In this document: positions 55,801-64,000 of the stretch, piece by piece
Numbering within the stretch: the first letter of the stretch is position 1
Layout of the letters: each line of letters starts with the position of its first letter
NCBI RefSeq assembly: GCF_031877795.1
Contig: NC_133938.1
Coordinates: forward strand, 16,152,920-16,216,919
Direction of reading: 5' to 3'
DNA: 64,000 nt
From: Strix aluco
Taxonomy: Eukaryota > Chordata > Aves > Strigiformes > Strigidae
Made by a program: the position numbers and the translations under genes
Notes under the pieces: model-generated
The model's database searches: none
What the model saw: the letters and a program-made list of their open reading frames with translations, nothing else
Told to the model about the DNA's origin: nothing

Positions 55801-58800
55801 AATTCCTTCAAACAGAATGCTTTTAAATCCTCTTAACTTTTGTGACTGCTAAGAGCAATCTGAATATCGCAGGTGATTGTCTATACCTGACAAAATAACT
55901 CAAGATGTTCTCCATCAACTGTTTGAATATAATTCATGTGCTCTGTGGAAAGCTGACACAATATGTAGCTGGCAGAATTATTTTTTTTTAATGGTTCTAA
56001 TTTATAAAGAAACAGCGAGCTTATACCTGTGTGGAAACTATGGAGGCATAACAAATTCAGGTGCCCATAATGCTAGTTCAGCTATTTTTCCGATGAGAAT
56101 CTCACCTCAAGTTCTCTGTATGAAGAAAAGTTTACATTTTTCCCCCTTGGCAAGTAACTTGCAGCATATTTGCTTTGCATAGTCACCTATGTGCATTTAT
56201 CAGAGCATCAGCAAGGGAGATATTTCCTTATTTCAAAACAATAACAAAAATCCCAAAAGATCATGCAAAAAGTTTTTCTAGGTATTCATTTCTCTTATTC
56301 TCTTTTTCTTCATTCAACCTTTTCACATCATGCCCCTATGCACTATTCCCGAATTTTCCCAACCATTTCACTGTGCCTCTCTGAGAAGCACCTGACTCTG
56401 TCTTCTCTCAAAGCCCACCTCAGGTCTGCAGTTGGATCACACAATCTTAGAATATCAAGTCCAACTCCCTCTTCCACACAGGACTACCCAAAACTAAACC
56501 ATACGATTAAGAGCTTCATCCAGACACTCCTTGAACTCTGACAGGCTTGACGCCATGACCATTTTTCTGGGGAAGTGACCCTCTTAGTGAAGAACCTTTT
56601 CCTAATGGCCAGTCTGAACTTCCCCTGACACAGCTTCATTCCATTTCCTCATGTCCTATTGTTGGTCACCAGAAAGAGGAGATCAGCACCTTCTCTTCCA
56701 CTTCCCCCCTCGAGGAAGTTGTAGACTGCGATGAGGTCACCCCTCACCCCTTCTCCAAGCTGAAGAAGCCAAGTGACCCTTCAGCCACTCCTCATAAGTC
56801 TTGCCCTTGAGGCCTTTCACCATTGTGGTCACCCTCCTCCGGACACACTCTTAACAGTTTGATGCCCTTACATTGAGGCACCCAAAACTGCACACGGTAC
56901 TCAAGGTGCGACCACACCAGTGCAATGTAAAGGGGGACAATCACGTCCCTTGACCAGCTCCTTATGCTGTGCTCGATGTCCTGTCCCCAGGACACAGTTG
57001 GCCCTTTTTGCTGCCAGGGCACACTGTTGACTCATATTCTACTTCCCATCAACCCAAACCCCCAGATTTCTTTCTGCAGGGCTGCTCATCCCCCAATTTG
57101 TATGTATAACCAGAATTACCCCATACCAGGTGGAGAATCTAGCACCTTCTCTTGTTAAATTTCATACAGCTGGTGACAGCTCACAAAGCCCTCCCTTTCC
57201 AGACAAAGCAAACGCAGCTCCCCCAGCTCCTCCTCATACAGCATGTGCTCCAGCCCTCCAAATACCTTAGCACCTTTCTGCTGAACTCATTTGTTTGTCA
57301 ATGTCTATCCCTTACTCCGGGGGATAAAACTGGACAGAATAATCCATATTTTGCTGAAGATTCGTTATTTTCCACAGGCCATATTGGCTGCTGAGATGCA
57401 GAAGTTGATCTCAAACAAAAAAGATTACATTTATGCAGCCGCTTTATGAAAAACAGTATCACAGGAACAATTCAAGTGCCAATGAAACGCAATGAGATAC
57501 ATTTGAAATGTATTTCCACGTGGCTGTAGTCTAAGCAGTACAAGAAATGCAAATACCATTATCCTATATATTCAGCTGTTTGATACCAGCATATAATTTT
57601 ACTCATGTAAGGGACTAAATATTGACTGGAATAAAGTATCTTGTTTTGTCAAATGTGATCATGGGTCAAAATCTTGAGAAGTCTTGGGCAAGAACATTAA
57701 GAAAAGTGCTTTTCCCTTAGAATATCCCTTAAAAAGAAAGTACTGTCCCTTATTTTTCATGCTGCTATCCCTTGTTTCCAGCCAAGAAATATGGTTGCTG
57801 ACTAATCTGTAAGCCAGTAGCGTAGTAATCTTCATAACATACCAGCGATATTGTCCCAGGTATTCATAATAACTGGTTACCAAAGCACTGTTGGCTGAGA
57901 CTAGAGTTCAATGTCCCAAGAACTGGGACATACACATGAATAAGTTGTGTTAACATAACATTAGTAATTTTATCAGGAAGGCACATCTTGAAGATTGTTG
58001 ACAAAGAAAGGGTTGTGTGAGGGGCCCCAAAAGTACAAGCAAATGATGATAGTGAAGGTCTTGAAAATCCAGAGACTCGAAGGTATACACCGATCACAGT
58101 GGCCAAGTAGTGTTCACTAAAGTAATGCACCCTTGTGAACTAGATAACACTGGGTCTAGGGATAACAAAGAGAACACAGCACAGAATCCAGGAAATGTAA
58201 AACAAACCACTTATGGCAAAACTTGGAGACAATGCAAAAATGCTGGTCAGTGAATGAACAGCCAGTAAGTGGACAGTGGCAGCAAATGAATAAACACAAC
58301 CCTAAGTGAAGCTAAGATCAAAGAGGAAGAAACCTTCACCAGGAAGAACACAGGACACTCACAACTTGCTATAACCACTCACCTATCTTTTTCTGGAGAA
58401 GTACGACCCCTCCTGCCCCTTGTTGGCCTTTGGATCTCCAGGGGCACAGACAGGGTAAGCATAACACAAGAGAAAGGAGTAGATAACAGAAAGCTTGTGT
58501 ACATGAGCTTCAGCTACTTCATTAATAGGAATCAGCAATAATTGGATACTTTGGCTTAAGATATCCAAAGTCATATTAATGGGACTGATAGCAAAGTTTT
58601 GAATAGATTTTGCTAGTTCAGTTACACTAAGTAATAAATTTGTGGATCTGTATATAAGGTGAGTTTCTCTCACCCACATAAATCATGAGGAAAGTTGGGT
58701 ACCCTGAACTTGATGCAGTTATTAAATACTTTGATAAATACCTTTCTCTCCAACGATCACAACTTTGTGATCCCAAATGAGGTTGAACAAGGCTGGAGTC

Positions 58801-61800
58801 CGTCCAAGAACTTCAGCTCTATTGTTTTCCTATTTACATAAAATAACCTGGCTTGGAAATTTTGGTCAAAAAGAGTGAAACTGGATTTTCTGGGAACTGA
58901 AGGGAGATCTAGATAGTTGTTGCTACTCAGAAAGGATGGAAGGCTGCTGGGACTGCACAGATGCTTGCCAGAAACACTTGGTGCCACAAGATGGCAATCA
59001 CGCATTTCCCACAGCCCTCACTTCGGCAGAAGGTTCCGGAAGTTCAGTAGTATGAAGGAGCAGGAGAGCTACATCACATCAAGGCAATATAAACAAGTCA
59101 TCTCAGGAAAGCAGAGTCATTATAATGTTGCACAATTTATTCCTTATACTAGTTTATTAAGCTATCTTTATAACAGAAAAGCTACATGAAGTATGGAAAC
59201 ATGAAACTAGATTTACCATCCTAATCCTAGTTTGGCAATTTTCCCATAACACTGGGAACATTCAGGGCTTTGTGATTAGTACTTGTTACTACTGTTAGAA
59301 CAAATGATTCACTCCCCTAAGGGGGTTTTGGCAAGAGGGAAATGGTGGAAAGCGATAAAAGTGGAAAGCTGGGGAAAAAGCCAGAACTGGTTTAGGAAAA
59401 AAAAAAAATATATAGTGATATACATATACACACACACTGTGTATATATTACGTAGTGTGTGTATATATATGCACTGTCTATTTGATCTTTACTACACTAT
59501 AGTATACATACAGTGCGTGTACATATACATAGTGTGTGTGTTCTGAGACTGCTGCAAAAAACACGAACAAGCACAGTAAAAATTAGTGGATGAGTATAGA
59601 AACTGAATTACTAAGTTTCAACATTTAAAATTTCTGTTAGTTTAGTGCAACATCTGGCAAAATAAGTTTGATAAGAAGGATACCTGTATCACCAAAACCA
59701 GAAAATGAAATAAGTAGACTTCTGTATTTAAAAAAAATAACCAGGTACACAACTCCAAATCCTGAAGATATTCTCCAGCAACCCAAAATACCAGAGCAGC
59801 ATTTACTACTTTATGAGATCCCTCCCTCATAAACAAGGAGTCTAGGATAGCATGATTCTCCTCGGAGACCCATTATGATAAATGGTGAATCAAAACCCCT
59901 AAAATCTCCATACTGCATGTAAACATCCAAGAAGATATAGGGGTGTCCTTCAGAACGGATTCGCTACAGAGGTTGACTCACCATCTCTCACAGAAGAGGT
60001 CTGTCACCATTTGCTACAAGACTGGATGAAATGCATACATAGACCAACTTCAGTCTGTACCCAAACAACTACATACACTTATATGCAAGCTATAGGAAAC
60101 CTATAGATGATAATTTGGATGTATACAGCTAAATCAAAGGGATGGTGGGCTTTGCTCGACAAAAAGAGATGTCAATATAGTACTGACTAAGTTCCTGTCA
60201 TGTGCTGCTTTTCACTAGCACATCAAAGCCACCAAATATGCCTATGTCTGCATGGCAACAGCGATGGAATTTTATTCTTCTAATTAAAATTATACTGATC
60301 CCCTGAGAGAAATAAGCACGACAAAACAACTCTTGACAGTATTAGTGGCCTGAGAACAAGATTATTATTCAGTAAATTAATTGTGTACATTTTGCTCATC
60401 AGTAGACAAATCATATTCATGATTTATTGTCAATAGACAGATTTTTAATGCATTTTACTTTTTTCCTCCAGCTGTACAGCCTCCCAACCAGTTAACATAA
60501 CGATATAAGACAATCTGAAAACAAGACAAGTCAACTTCATCTATATGTTATTAATAGTGTAATTAAAGAGACACAATAGACAAACCTCAAACATTCCTGG
60601 TTGAAAATGTGTGTGAGTACCACTTAAGCTTAACTGTATCAGAGGAGAAAAGTTTCTTCCATCCACTCATACCTACTGCACACTGAACTAGTTTCCTCTG
60701 TTTACATGGGTGCTTTTAAAAGCCACAGCAGAGAAAAAGAACACATATCCCCACAACCAGAAAATTAAGACCATACATTCACAAAAGTTGCCAGAGCTGT
60801 ATTACAGAGCCATACTCATGAAGGAAATCTATGTAGCATGCAATTGCTATAAACAAGGTCCTTCAGCTACAGTAACAACTGGATTAATATCACATTTCTC
60901 ATTAAAACTTTCAAAAACATCCTAAATGCAGCATTCCTCCAGGAAAAGAATAACCTTTACCTGAGTCTCCAAAAATCACTGCAAGGCAGTGTTTCCATAT
61001 GGATGCTGCAGAAAAAGCACCACCTATGTACTCCACAACATAGATTTTCTTTGGAAGTTTTCTTACATAGATATGAATTCAGCTGGGGCTTAGTTAACTT
61101 TACTCTTAAAAATTTACTTTACATTTGTTTAAAGAGGTTTACCTCTAGGAGCCATGGTTTTAGTTTTCTGTCCAGCAGAATATCAAATCCCAGGACTTCA
61201 AAGCAGACACTGTCACTTCCTGGTGCTTGCCCTGGCCTGCACATGCGATAAGCATGAAGAACATGTGGTTCTGCAACTATGAGAGTCTTCACTACTAACT
61301 CCTGTAGGGATTTTTTTCAGAAAAATTCATCAGGAGAGAAGACACCAGTATATATCAAATTAATGTGTTTTATACTTTAATCTTTTAAATTCCATTAAAG
61401 TATCTACTAAAATAAGGTTTAAAATACCACATAATTGGTCTAGAATAAATAAGCTATTCCTATGGAGTAACAGATATATTTTTTATATAGCTCTAGAGTA
61501 TATTGTTATACTTTCCATAGTACATATGTACTTTTAGATATGTAATAACTTAAATACAAAAAAAACATATTGGGAACAAAGTATAGTATAGCCAATCTTC
61601 ACCCATTTCTTATTGCAATGTAATTTTCAATAAATATTCTCAGAATCATACATACAGATGGTGCCTAAGCTCTAACAATCTTAGGCCTGTTCCTCACCTA
61701 AAGACACCTGGTAACATAACCACTGACTTCAACAGCGCAGGTTCAAGTCCACAGATATATGCAATGCTGACCATAATTTTGTAAATATTCACACATAAAA

Positions 61801-62276
61801 TGCACTTTACACTCTAGAAAAGTCTCCAAGAATTTAAATGGGATAGTTCCTTTGTATCATACTACTTATGTGAATAACTGTTTGAAAGGGCTTTTGTCTC
61901 TCAGAAGTTTAACATTAAATTTATAATCACACTCTGAATTTAGTCTTTTAAAAAAAACATAACCATTTCAAGTATGTCCTTTGTGGCATGCATGGCTGAG
62001 AATGTGGATTAATAAAGTTTCAAAAATCATTCTGGATTCCACTAAAGTGCATGGCAGAAGCAACTAATTTTGTAAGAATACACAAAATAAAGTGTATTAG
62101 TTTTATCTTACTGAAATATCACTCCAGAATTTGGAGACATCAAGATTATTTGTTTCTAGAAACTCGGTAAACCATTTTATGGAGCGTTTGCTTCCTTTGT
62201 CTTCTGTTTCATCCCGTTCAAAGTGTTCATTATGTTTATTGACAGAGTAGTTAGTCAGATGCATATACAATTGACT
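19711..62276 (-). CDS. TTLL7: TTLL7, tubulin polyglutamylase, 3' part of the gene (14 coding exons, 5' end outside the window)
   Basis: TTLL7 is an ATP-dependent ligase that adds glutamate chains to tubulin tails, preferring beta-tubulin, on microtubules of neurons and cilia (family knowledge). Joined coding segments on the minus strand are 62112-62276, 61143-61301, 48700-48794, 47890-48037, 47734-47807, 44669-44804, 43787-43873, 39231-39426, 37922-38202, 34868-35002, 33083-33163, 27572-27732, 23066-23239 and 19711-19831. They sum to 2013 bp, or 670 residues plus stop. Every intron is GT-AG and every phase fits. Residues 1-140 finish the TTL ATP-grasp core ([32 protein letters not shown]). 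Residues 141-288 are the basic helical microtubule-binding region. Residues 289-447 are a low-complexity Ser-rich linker. Residues 448-670 are the C-terminal domain ending in FTHRYSHL and a stop. Order and motifs match mammalian TTLL7 (about 887 residues, from memory) better than TTLL5 or TTLL6. About 215-230 N-terminal residues are missing beyond 64000. Confidence 0.96.
22397..22592. repeat. Palindromic MITE-like element (~196 bp, imperfect inverted arms of ~70 bp)
   Basis: The left arm begins CCAGCCAATGG and continues TCAGGTAAGTGCCA. The right arm, read on the minus strand, begins CCAGCCAAGGG and continues with the same TCAGGTAAGTGCCA. Further inward both arms have TTACT-TAT followed by GTTTTGCAA-GTT. 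This makes a long imperfect hairpin with a short AT-rich centre, the layout of a non-autonomous fold-back transposon. I could not define a target-site duplication or family. Confidence 0.55.
22572..22652 (-). other. Candidate cassette exon inside the last TTLL7 intron
   Basis: An 81-bp segment on the minus strand lies between a TTCCTAG acceptor and a perfect CAG|GTAAGT donor. It is open in the phase 2-to-2 frame required between E13 and E14. If included it would insert 27 residues (with [13 protein letters not shown] near its end) without shifting frame. The polypyrimidine tract is weak, I recall no mammalian counterpart, and the 3' part overlaps a palindromic element. It could equally be a chance pair of sites. 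Confidence 0.25.
23066..23239 (-). CDS. TTLL7: TTLL7 coding exon E13
   Basis: This exon has 174 bp, phase 2 in and 2 out. The acceptor is TTTCTGTAACAG. The donor AAG|GTACAC is weak. It encodes [20 protein letters not shown], then [20 protein letters not shown] and GISPHWNDT. It aligns with the SSWESIF and [19 protein letters not shown] region of the mammalian protein. The symmetric 2-2 phase means it could be skipped without changing frame. Confidence 0.95.
23240..27571 (-). other. TTLL7: TTLL7 intron E12-E13
   Basis: A 4.3-kb intron, AT-rich. No repeat family or additional exon recognised on either strand. Confidence 0.85.
27572..27732 (-). CDS. TTLL7: TTLL7 coding exon E12
   Basis: This exon has 53 codons plus 2 nt, phase 0 to 2. 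The acceptor is CTTTCCTAG. The donor GG|GTAAGC is near consensus. It encodes [20 protein letters not shown], then [20 protein letters not shown] and WNCFCNS. The match to mammalian TTLL7 is strong ([20 protein letters not shown], from memory). Confidence 0.96.
27733..33082 (-). other. TTLL7: TTLL7 intron E11-E12
   Basis: A 5.35-kb intron. It contains a (CA)n run near 28440, an A14-GT-A17 tract at 31120-31152 (a T tract in the transcript) and no recognised exon or LINE. Confidence 0.85.
33083..33163 (-). CDS. TTLL7: TTLL7 coding exon E11: [15 protein letters not shown]
   Basis: This exon has 27 codons, phase 0 to 0. The acceptor is GACTACAG. The donor AAA|GTAAGT is strong. It encodes [20 protein letters not shown] then DSVKQRK. 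It is nearly identical to mammalian TTLL7 as I remember it, which points to a folded C-terminal domain after the variable linker. Confidence 0.96.
33164..37921 (-). other. TTLL7: TTLL7 introns flanking E10
   Basis: Two introns of 1.7 and 2.9 kb, either side of the exon at 34868-35002. AT-rich, with a short A tract at about 37258-37271; no other feature seen. Confidence 0.85.
34868..35002 (-). CDS. TTLL7: TTLL7 coding exon E10
   Basis: This exon has 45 codons, phase 0 to 0. The acceptor is GGTTTTTAG. The donor GAT|GTAAGT is strong. It encodes [20 protein letters not shown], then [20 protein letters not shown] and ED. It matches the SESLRQLKTKEQ and MKIRFPGKSDAESELL region of mammalian TTLL7 (from memory), with drift in the middle. 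Confidence 0.95.
37922..38202 (-). CDS. TTLL7: TTLL7 coding exon E9: Ser/Arg-rich linker with RRSVSCPRS motif
   Basis: This exon has 281 bp, phase 1 in and 0 out. The acceptor is TGTCTGCAG and the donor is GGG|GTGAGT. It encodes [23 protein letters not shown] and [16 protein letters not shown], which line up with [17 protein letters not shown] and SRSHSLNR of mammalian TTLL7 from memory. The N-terminal 20 residues ([17 protein letters not shown]) have no counterpart that I recall. The run is basic, Ser-rich and probably disordered. Confidence 0.93.
39231..39426 (-). CDS. TTLL7: TTLL7 coding exon E8: Ser-rich then acidic/basic linker
   Basis: This exon has 65 codons plus 1 nt, phase 0 to 1. 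The acceptor is TTCTTTAG. The donor CAG|GTAAGT is consensus. It opens with PLCSMPES, as in mammalian TTLL7. A serine cluster follows ([14 protein letters not shown]), then an acidic and lysine-rich tract ([20 protein letters not shown]). This is a disordered linker with many potential casein-kinase-type phosphorylation sites; the phosphorylation is inference only. Confidence 0.94.
43638..43663. repeat. A26 homopolymer (T26 in TTLL7 pre-mRNA)
   Basis: An uninterrupted run of 26 A on the plus strand, about 125 bp downstream of the E7 donor. No adjoining retrocopy or target-site duplication was recognised. Confidence 0.95.
43787..43873 (-). CDS. TTLL7: TTLL7 coding exon E7: [11 protein letters not shown] segment
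   Basis: This exon has 29 codons, phase 0 to 0. The acceptor is TTATAG. The donor AAG|GTATTT is weak. It encodes [20 protein letters not shown] followed by KCTRQRGPK. The first 21 residues match mammalian TTLL7 from memory; the CTRQR stretch is variable. A 26-nt A homopolymer (plus strand) lies about 125 bp downstream of its donor. Confidence 0.96.
43874..47733 (-). other. TTLL7: TTLL7 introns flanking E6
   Basis: Introns of 0.8 and 2.9 kb around the exon at 44669-44804. Unremarkable AT-rich sequence. Short open frames at 45.2-45.8 kb are not recognised. Confidence 0.8.
44669..44804 (-). CDS. TTLL7: TTLL7 coding exon E6: RRIYPP helical segment
   Basis: This exon has 136 bp, phase 2 in and 0 out. 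The acceptor is TATTTTAG. The donor AAG|GTACTG is weak after +3. It encodes [20 protein letters not shown], then [20 protein letters not shown] and LKRMK. This is one of the best conserved parts of TTLL7 outside the catalytic core. Confidence 0.97.
47734..47807 (-). CDS. TTLL7: TTLL7 coding exon E5: microtubule-binding helix
   Basis: This is a short exon of 24 codons plus 2 nt, phase 0 to 2. The acceptor is TTTCTAG and the donor is CAG|GTAACT. It encodes [20 protein letters not shown] then MGNYR. The charged, heptad-like composition continues the helical extension of E4. The intron separating it from E4 is only 82 bp, the shortest in this part of the gene. Confidence 0.95.
47890..48037 (-). 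CDS. TTLL7: TTLL7 coding exon E4: start of basic microtubule-binding helices
   Basis: This exon has 148 bp, phase 2 in (it completes an Arg codon) and 0 out. The acceptor is TGTTTCAG. The donor CTG|GTAGGA is weak at +4 and +5. It encodes [20 protein letters not shown], then [20 protein letters not shown] and KEEL. In TTLL7 this Lys/Arg-rich helical extension after the catalytic core forms the cationic microtubule-binding domain that holds the enzyme on the lattice (family knowledge). Confidence 0.96.
48700..48794 (-). CDS. TTLL7: TTLL7 coding exon E3: end of TTL core, INRAPSF motif
   Basis: This exon has 31 codons plus 2 nt, phase 0 in and 2 out. The acceptor is TTTTTTCAG and the donor is ACG|GTAAAC. 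It encodes [20 protein letters not shown] followed by [13 protein letters not shown]-x-P-S-F is the hallmark C-terminal motif of the TTL ATP-grasp domain, and its Asn is the metal-binding partner of the Glu at the end of E2. A 7-bp A run (minus strand) encodes the VKK. Confidence 0.97.
51763..52227 (-). mobile_element. CR1 LINE, 5'-truncated 3' end
   Basis: The copy is antisense to the plus strand. On the plus strand it starts with tandem AGAATCAC units, the complement of the CR1 3' terminal octamers, followed by the typical TTGGAAAGGACCTTGAAGATC. The minus strand at 51851-52102 is open and encodes the end of the CR1 ORF2 protein ([38 protein letters not shown]). An extra base in the A run at 52139-52142 breaks the frame upstream. 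Similarity ends at 52227 within the usual GGACACGCTC segment. It sits in the 12.3-kb TTLL7 intron, on the same strand as the gene, and looks comparatively young. Confidence 0.92.
56425..57178 (-). mobile_element. CR1 LINE, older and diverged copy
   Basis: About 750 bp matching CR1 in minus orientation. The 3' end is degraded near 56425 (AATCTTAGAATATCAAGTCC), then come the CTTTTCCTAATGGCCAGTCTGAAC and GATGAGGTCACCCCTC segments. The minus strand still shows relics of the reverse transcriptase end ([19 protein letters not shown]). The frame is broken several times, so it is non-functional. It lies in the same intron as the younger CR1. Confidence 0.88.
57179..57345 (-). mobile_element. CR1 LINE fragment abutting the older copy
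   Basis: AGCTCCCCCAGCTCCTCCTCATACAG, ATGTGCTCCAGCCCTCCAAA and a following AACTGGACAG match an inner CR1 segment already present once in the neighbouring copy (around 56760-56890). This is therefore a second insertion or a rearranged duplicate rather than its continuation. It is in minus orientation and strongly diverged. Confidence 0.65.
59401..59545. repeat. AT/GT-rich alternating purine-pyrimidine stretch
   Basis: An A-run passes into mixed (TA)n, (CA)n and (TG)n. ATATACACACACACT near 59424-59438 is nearly the inverse of AGTGTGTGTATATAT at 59454-59468, so the DNA could form a cruciform or Z-like structure. Typical decayed microsatellite. Confidence 0.8.
61143..61301 (-). CDS. TTLL7: TTLL7 coding exon E2: TTL core with catalytic Asp and Glu
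   Basis: This exon has 53 codons, phase 0 to 0. The acceptor is CCCTACAG and the donor is GAG|GTAAAC. It encodes [20 protein letters not shown], then [11 protein letters not shown] and LKPWLLE. By family knowledge, the Asp of GFDILLD and the last-codon Glu coordinate ATP and magnesium. That Glu is the first residue of the E-x-N triad, and the Asn sits in the next exon across a 12.3-kb intron. Confidence 0.97.
62112..62276 (-). CDS. TTLL7: TTLL7 coding exon E1: TTL core, HLTNYSVNK segment
   Basis: This exon has 55 codons and enters and leaves in phase 0. The acceptor is a T-run plus TAG, and the donor is TCA|GTAAGA. It encodes the family signature [20 protein letters not shown], followed by [14 protein letters not shown] and FWSDIS. 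In the TTL family the H-L-T-N-Y-S motif belongs to the ATP-grasp fold near the nucleotide and acceptor site. It is very close to the mammalian protein. The next exon upstream lies beyond the window end. Confidence 0.96.
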
Positions 62277-64000
62277 CTAAAAAAAGGGAGAAAAGACATT
62301 AAAAAAACCCCTTAAATACAACTCTAGAATGGTCAATTCAAAATAATTAAAAGAAAAAAATACTTAAATCAATAATTACATAGTCAAACAGTTCCTATTT
62401 ACAAATATACTCATGCAGATTTAGCGTTTCTGATTCTTGGAGATTTCATCTACTAAATGTTCGAGGCTGCTTATAACAAAACCTGTGCTCGCATTTAAGC
62501 CAGTTGAAGTCAACTGCCCTACCACTCAACATCTGGTTAGGCAATATGATATATCTGCTATTTTTACAGGTCGTATATAAACAGCTACCTAAAAATGTGA
62601 AGAGCAATTATCATAACTTACAGAATTATTACACTCCGCAAGAAGCAAACAATAAAGATGATATTTTGAAGTGCTACTTTAAAAGTGCTAAAAAACACTC
62701 TGGCATCTGTTTCATAGACAATCCCACATTTCAGTTTTCACTGTACTTTATTTATGAGAAATGTTCTCATTATAGTGATACTTTAAAATATCTTTTACAT
62801 ATAAACTCATATGCCATGTTGGTATCTGCCAAAATTGCTCATTTTTGACTGGCTGGTAGCCATACATCAGAGGGAGGTAAATTTCAAGATATACATCATA
62901 TAAATGACTGAGTGCTATAGTTCCTTTATGGAGCAAAATGTCACCAGCAATAGATTCATGTTACCAGTTGCATTTAAAAAAAAAAAAAAGAATATTATCT
63001 TTCCAAGGCCAATCTATAAATCATGATTTGTATGTTTACATCACTTCCAGTACAGATATTCAGCTTTCCATTTCACTACTATGATGACTGTCCTCACCAC
63101 AGTGACAGTCCTCTGTCATGTTTGATTCCTTACTTGAGTGTAATTGATATTCTAAGCTGACCATAAGCCTTCTGTTCCAATTCGTTTTTGATAAAACAGC
63201 CAATAGATAACACAAGCCTTCTGCTGTCATTTATTTCACTGCACTTACTTATGTTTAAAAAAACCTTAATGAAATTAACAAAACCAATCAATGTAATTGC
63301 AGGCTAATTAACAATATATTGTATTAGCACTGCAAGTAATGAATTTCTCCCATGGTTTCCAATTACTACTCTGAGAATCATTCTGAAACCTATTGGGTTT
63401 GGGTCATTATAACTGTGATCTTCACATGAAATTCAAATTATTTCAGACAAAAGCAGTTCTTTTTCAGACCACCAAAAAAAAAAAGTGTTTTGTTAAACAT
63501 CTGAACTAATCTTTCATCTGAAGTTATCTGGAACAATGTCACTGTGGAACCACAATGTCATCCAAAGAACAATGTCATTAGTGATAAGCCAGGTTATTTC
63601 ATACAATAGACAAACTACAACATGAACAGTTGTGAGAACACAGAAACAACTGCCTGTTCTGTTTATCTCCTCAGAGCATATTTCAGTGCTGCTAATGCTG
63701 AGATTAGTAACAATAAAAAAAATATTAAAAGCAAACTATTCCAAATATAATATTGGAACTCTTCCAAATATACCATTTGTACTGGGCTCCAAATTATACC
63801 TGCATTCTTCAAAGGTGCCCTAAGATATAGTGACAATTTTAAGTGACAAGTAGGGAAGAAGGCTCTCCATGTGTTGTCTATTGCGTAATTACAATGAAGC
63901 AGCTCTAAAAGTATATGGTATGGAAAAAGAAAGACACGGTAGCAACAGAGTACAGAGTGAGGTATAAGAAACTCAAGTCTACTGATGCCTTCCAGTGCTT
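62277..64000 (-). other. TTLL7: TTLL7 intron upstream of E1 (continues beyond the window)
   Basis: I searched for the preceding TTL-core segments (DGLVRMGTEKY-like, FDLRIY-like) and found none on the minus strand, so the next upstream exon is outside. It contains a three-fold ACAATGTCA repeat at about 63533-63580. Confidence 0.8.

Larger units (their letters stand above)
48795..61142 (-). other. TTLL7: TTLL7 large intron E2-E3 (12.3 kb)
   Basis: The largest intron in the window. It holds all the recognised CR1 sequence (51763-52227, 56425-57345) and the TA/CA-rich palindromic stretch at 59401-59545. The remainder is AT-rich with no exon seen. Confidence 0.88.

Noticed and set aside
62748..62936. 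Minus-strand open frame as the next upstream TTLL7 exon
   Set aside because: Its translation does not match the TTL-core segment that must precede the LYMHLTNYS exon, and it lacks matching splice phase.
63528..63590. Three ACAATGTCA-type units, considered as a CRISPR-like or regulatory array
   Set aside because: The units are short and irregularly spaced, and the genome is vertebrate. Judged a chance local duplication.

Overview
The window is vertebrate nuclear DNA, almost certainly from a bird. It is AT-rich, has exons separated by kilobase-scale introns, has no operon-like packing, and carries CR1 LINE fragments whose 3' termini show the avian octamer-type tail. I cannot assign a species.

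One protein-coding gene can be assigned with confidence. It is the 3' two-thirds of TTLL7 (tubulin tyrosine ligase-like 7, a tubulin polyglutamylase), on the minus strand. I reconstructed fourteen coding exons between 62276 and 19711. All junctions are GT-AG, all phases are compatible, and together they encode 670 residues plus a TGA stop. They cover the C-terminal half of the ATP-grasp TTL core (exons at 62.2, 61.2 and 48.7 kb), the basic helical microtubule-binding region (48.0-43.8 kb), a Ser-rich and acidic then Ser/Arg-rich linker (39.3 and 38.0 kb), and a conserved C-terminal domain and tail (35.0-19.7 kb). The promoter and N-terminal exons lie beyond position 64000. Exon labels E1-E14 below count only the exons in this window, in transcript order.

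Layout from left to right. 1-16.4 kb is intergenic, with no gene I can name. It contains a 12-bp tandem repeat at the left edge, two CpG-containing open patches (5.1-5.7 and 8.7-9.06 kb), and a striking ~170-bp inverted repeat of about 97% identity (14061-14229 versus 15644-15814) around a 1.4-kb spacer. 16.4-16.95 kb is a CpG island with candidate splice donors pointing both ways, so probably the promoter of an unassigned transcript. 17.0-17.9 kb is intergenic and holds an A17-G12-C-G8 tract. 17.9-19.7 kb is the probable TTLL7 3' untranslated region. 19.7-62.3 kb is the TTLL7 body. Its last intron holds a ~196-bp palindromic, MITE-like element and an overlapping phase-symmetric candidate cassette exon. 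Its 12.3-kb intron holds a fairly young CR1 copy (51.8-52.2 kb) and older CR1 copies (56.4-57.35 kb). 62.3-64 kb is intronic.

I saw no rRNA, tRNA, CRISPR array, viral gene or bacterial-type system. The novelty candidates are structural: the inverted duplication, the orphan CpG island, and the palindromic element with its candidate exon.
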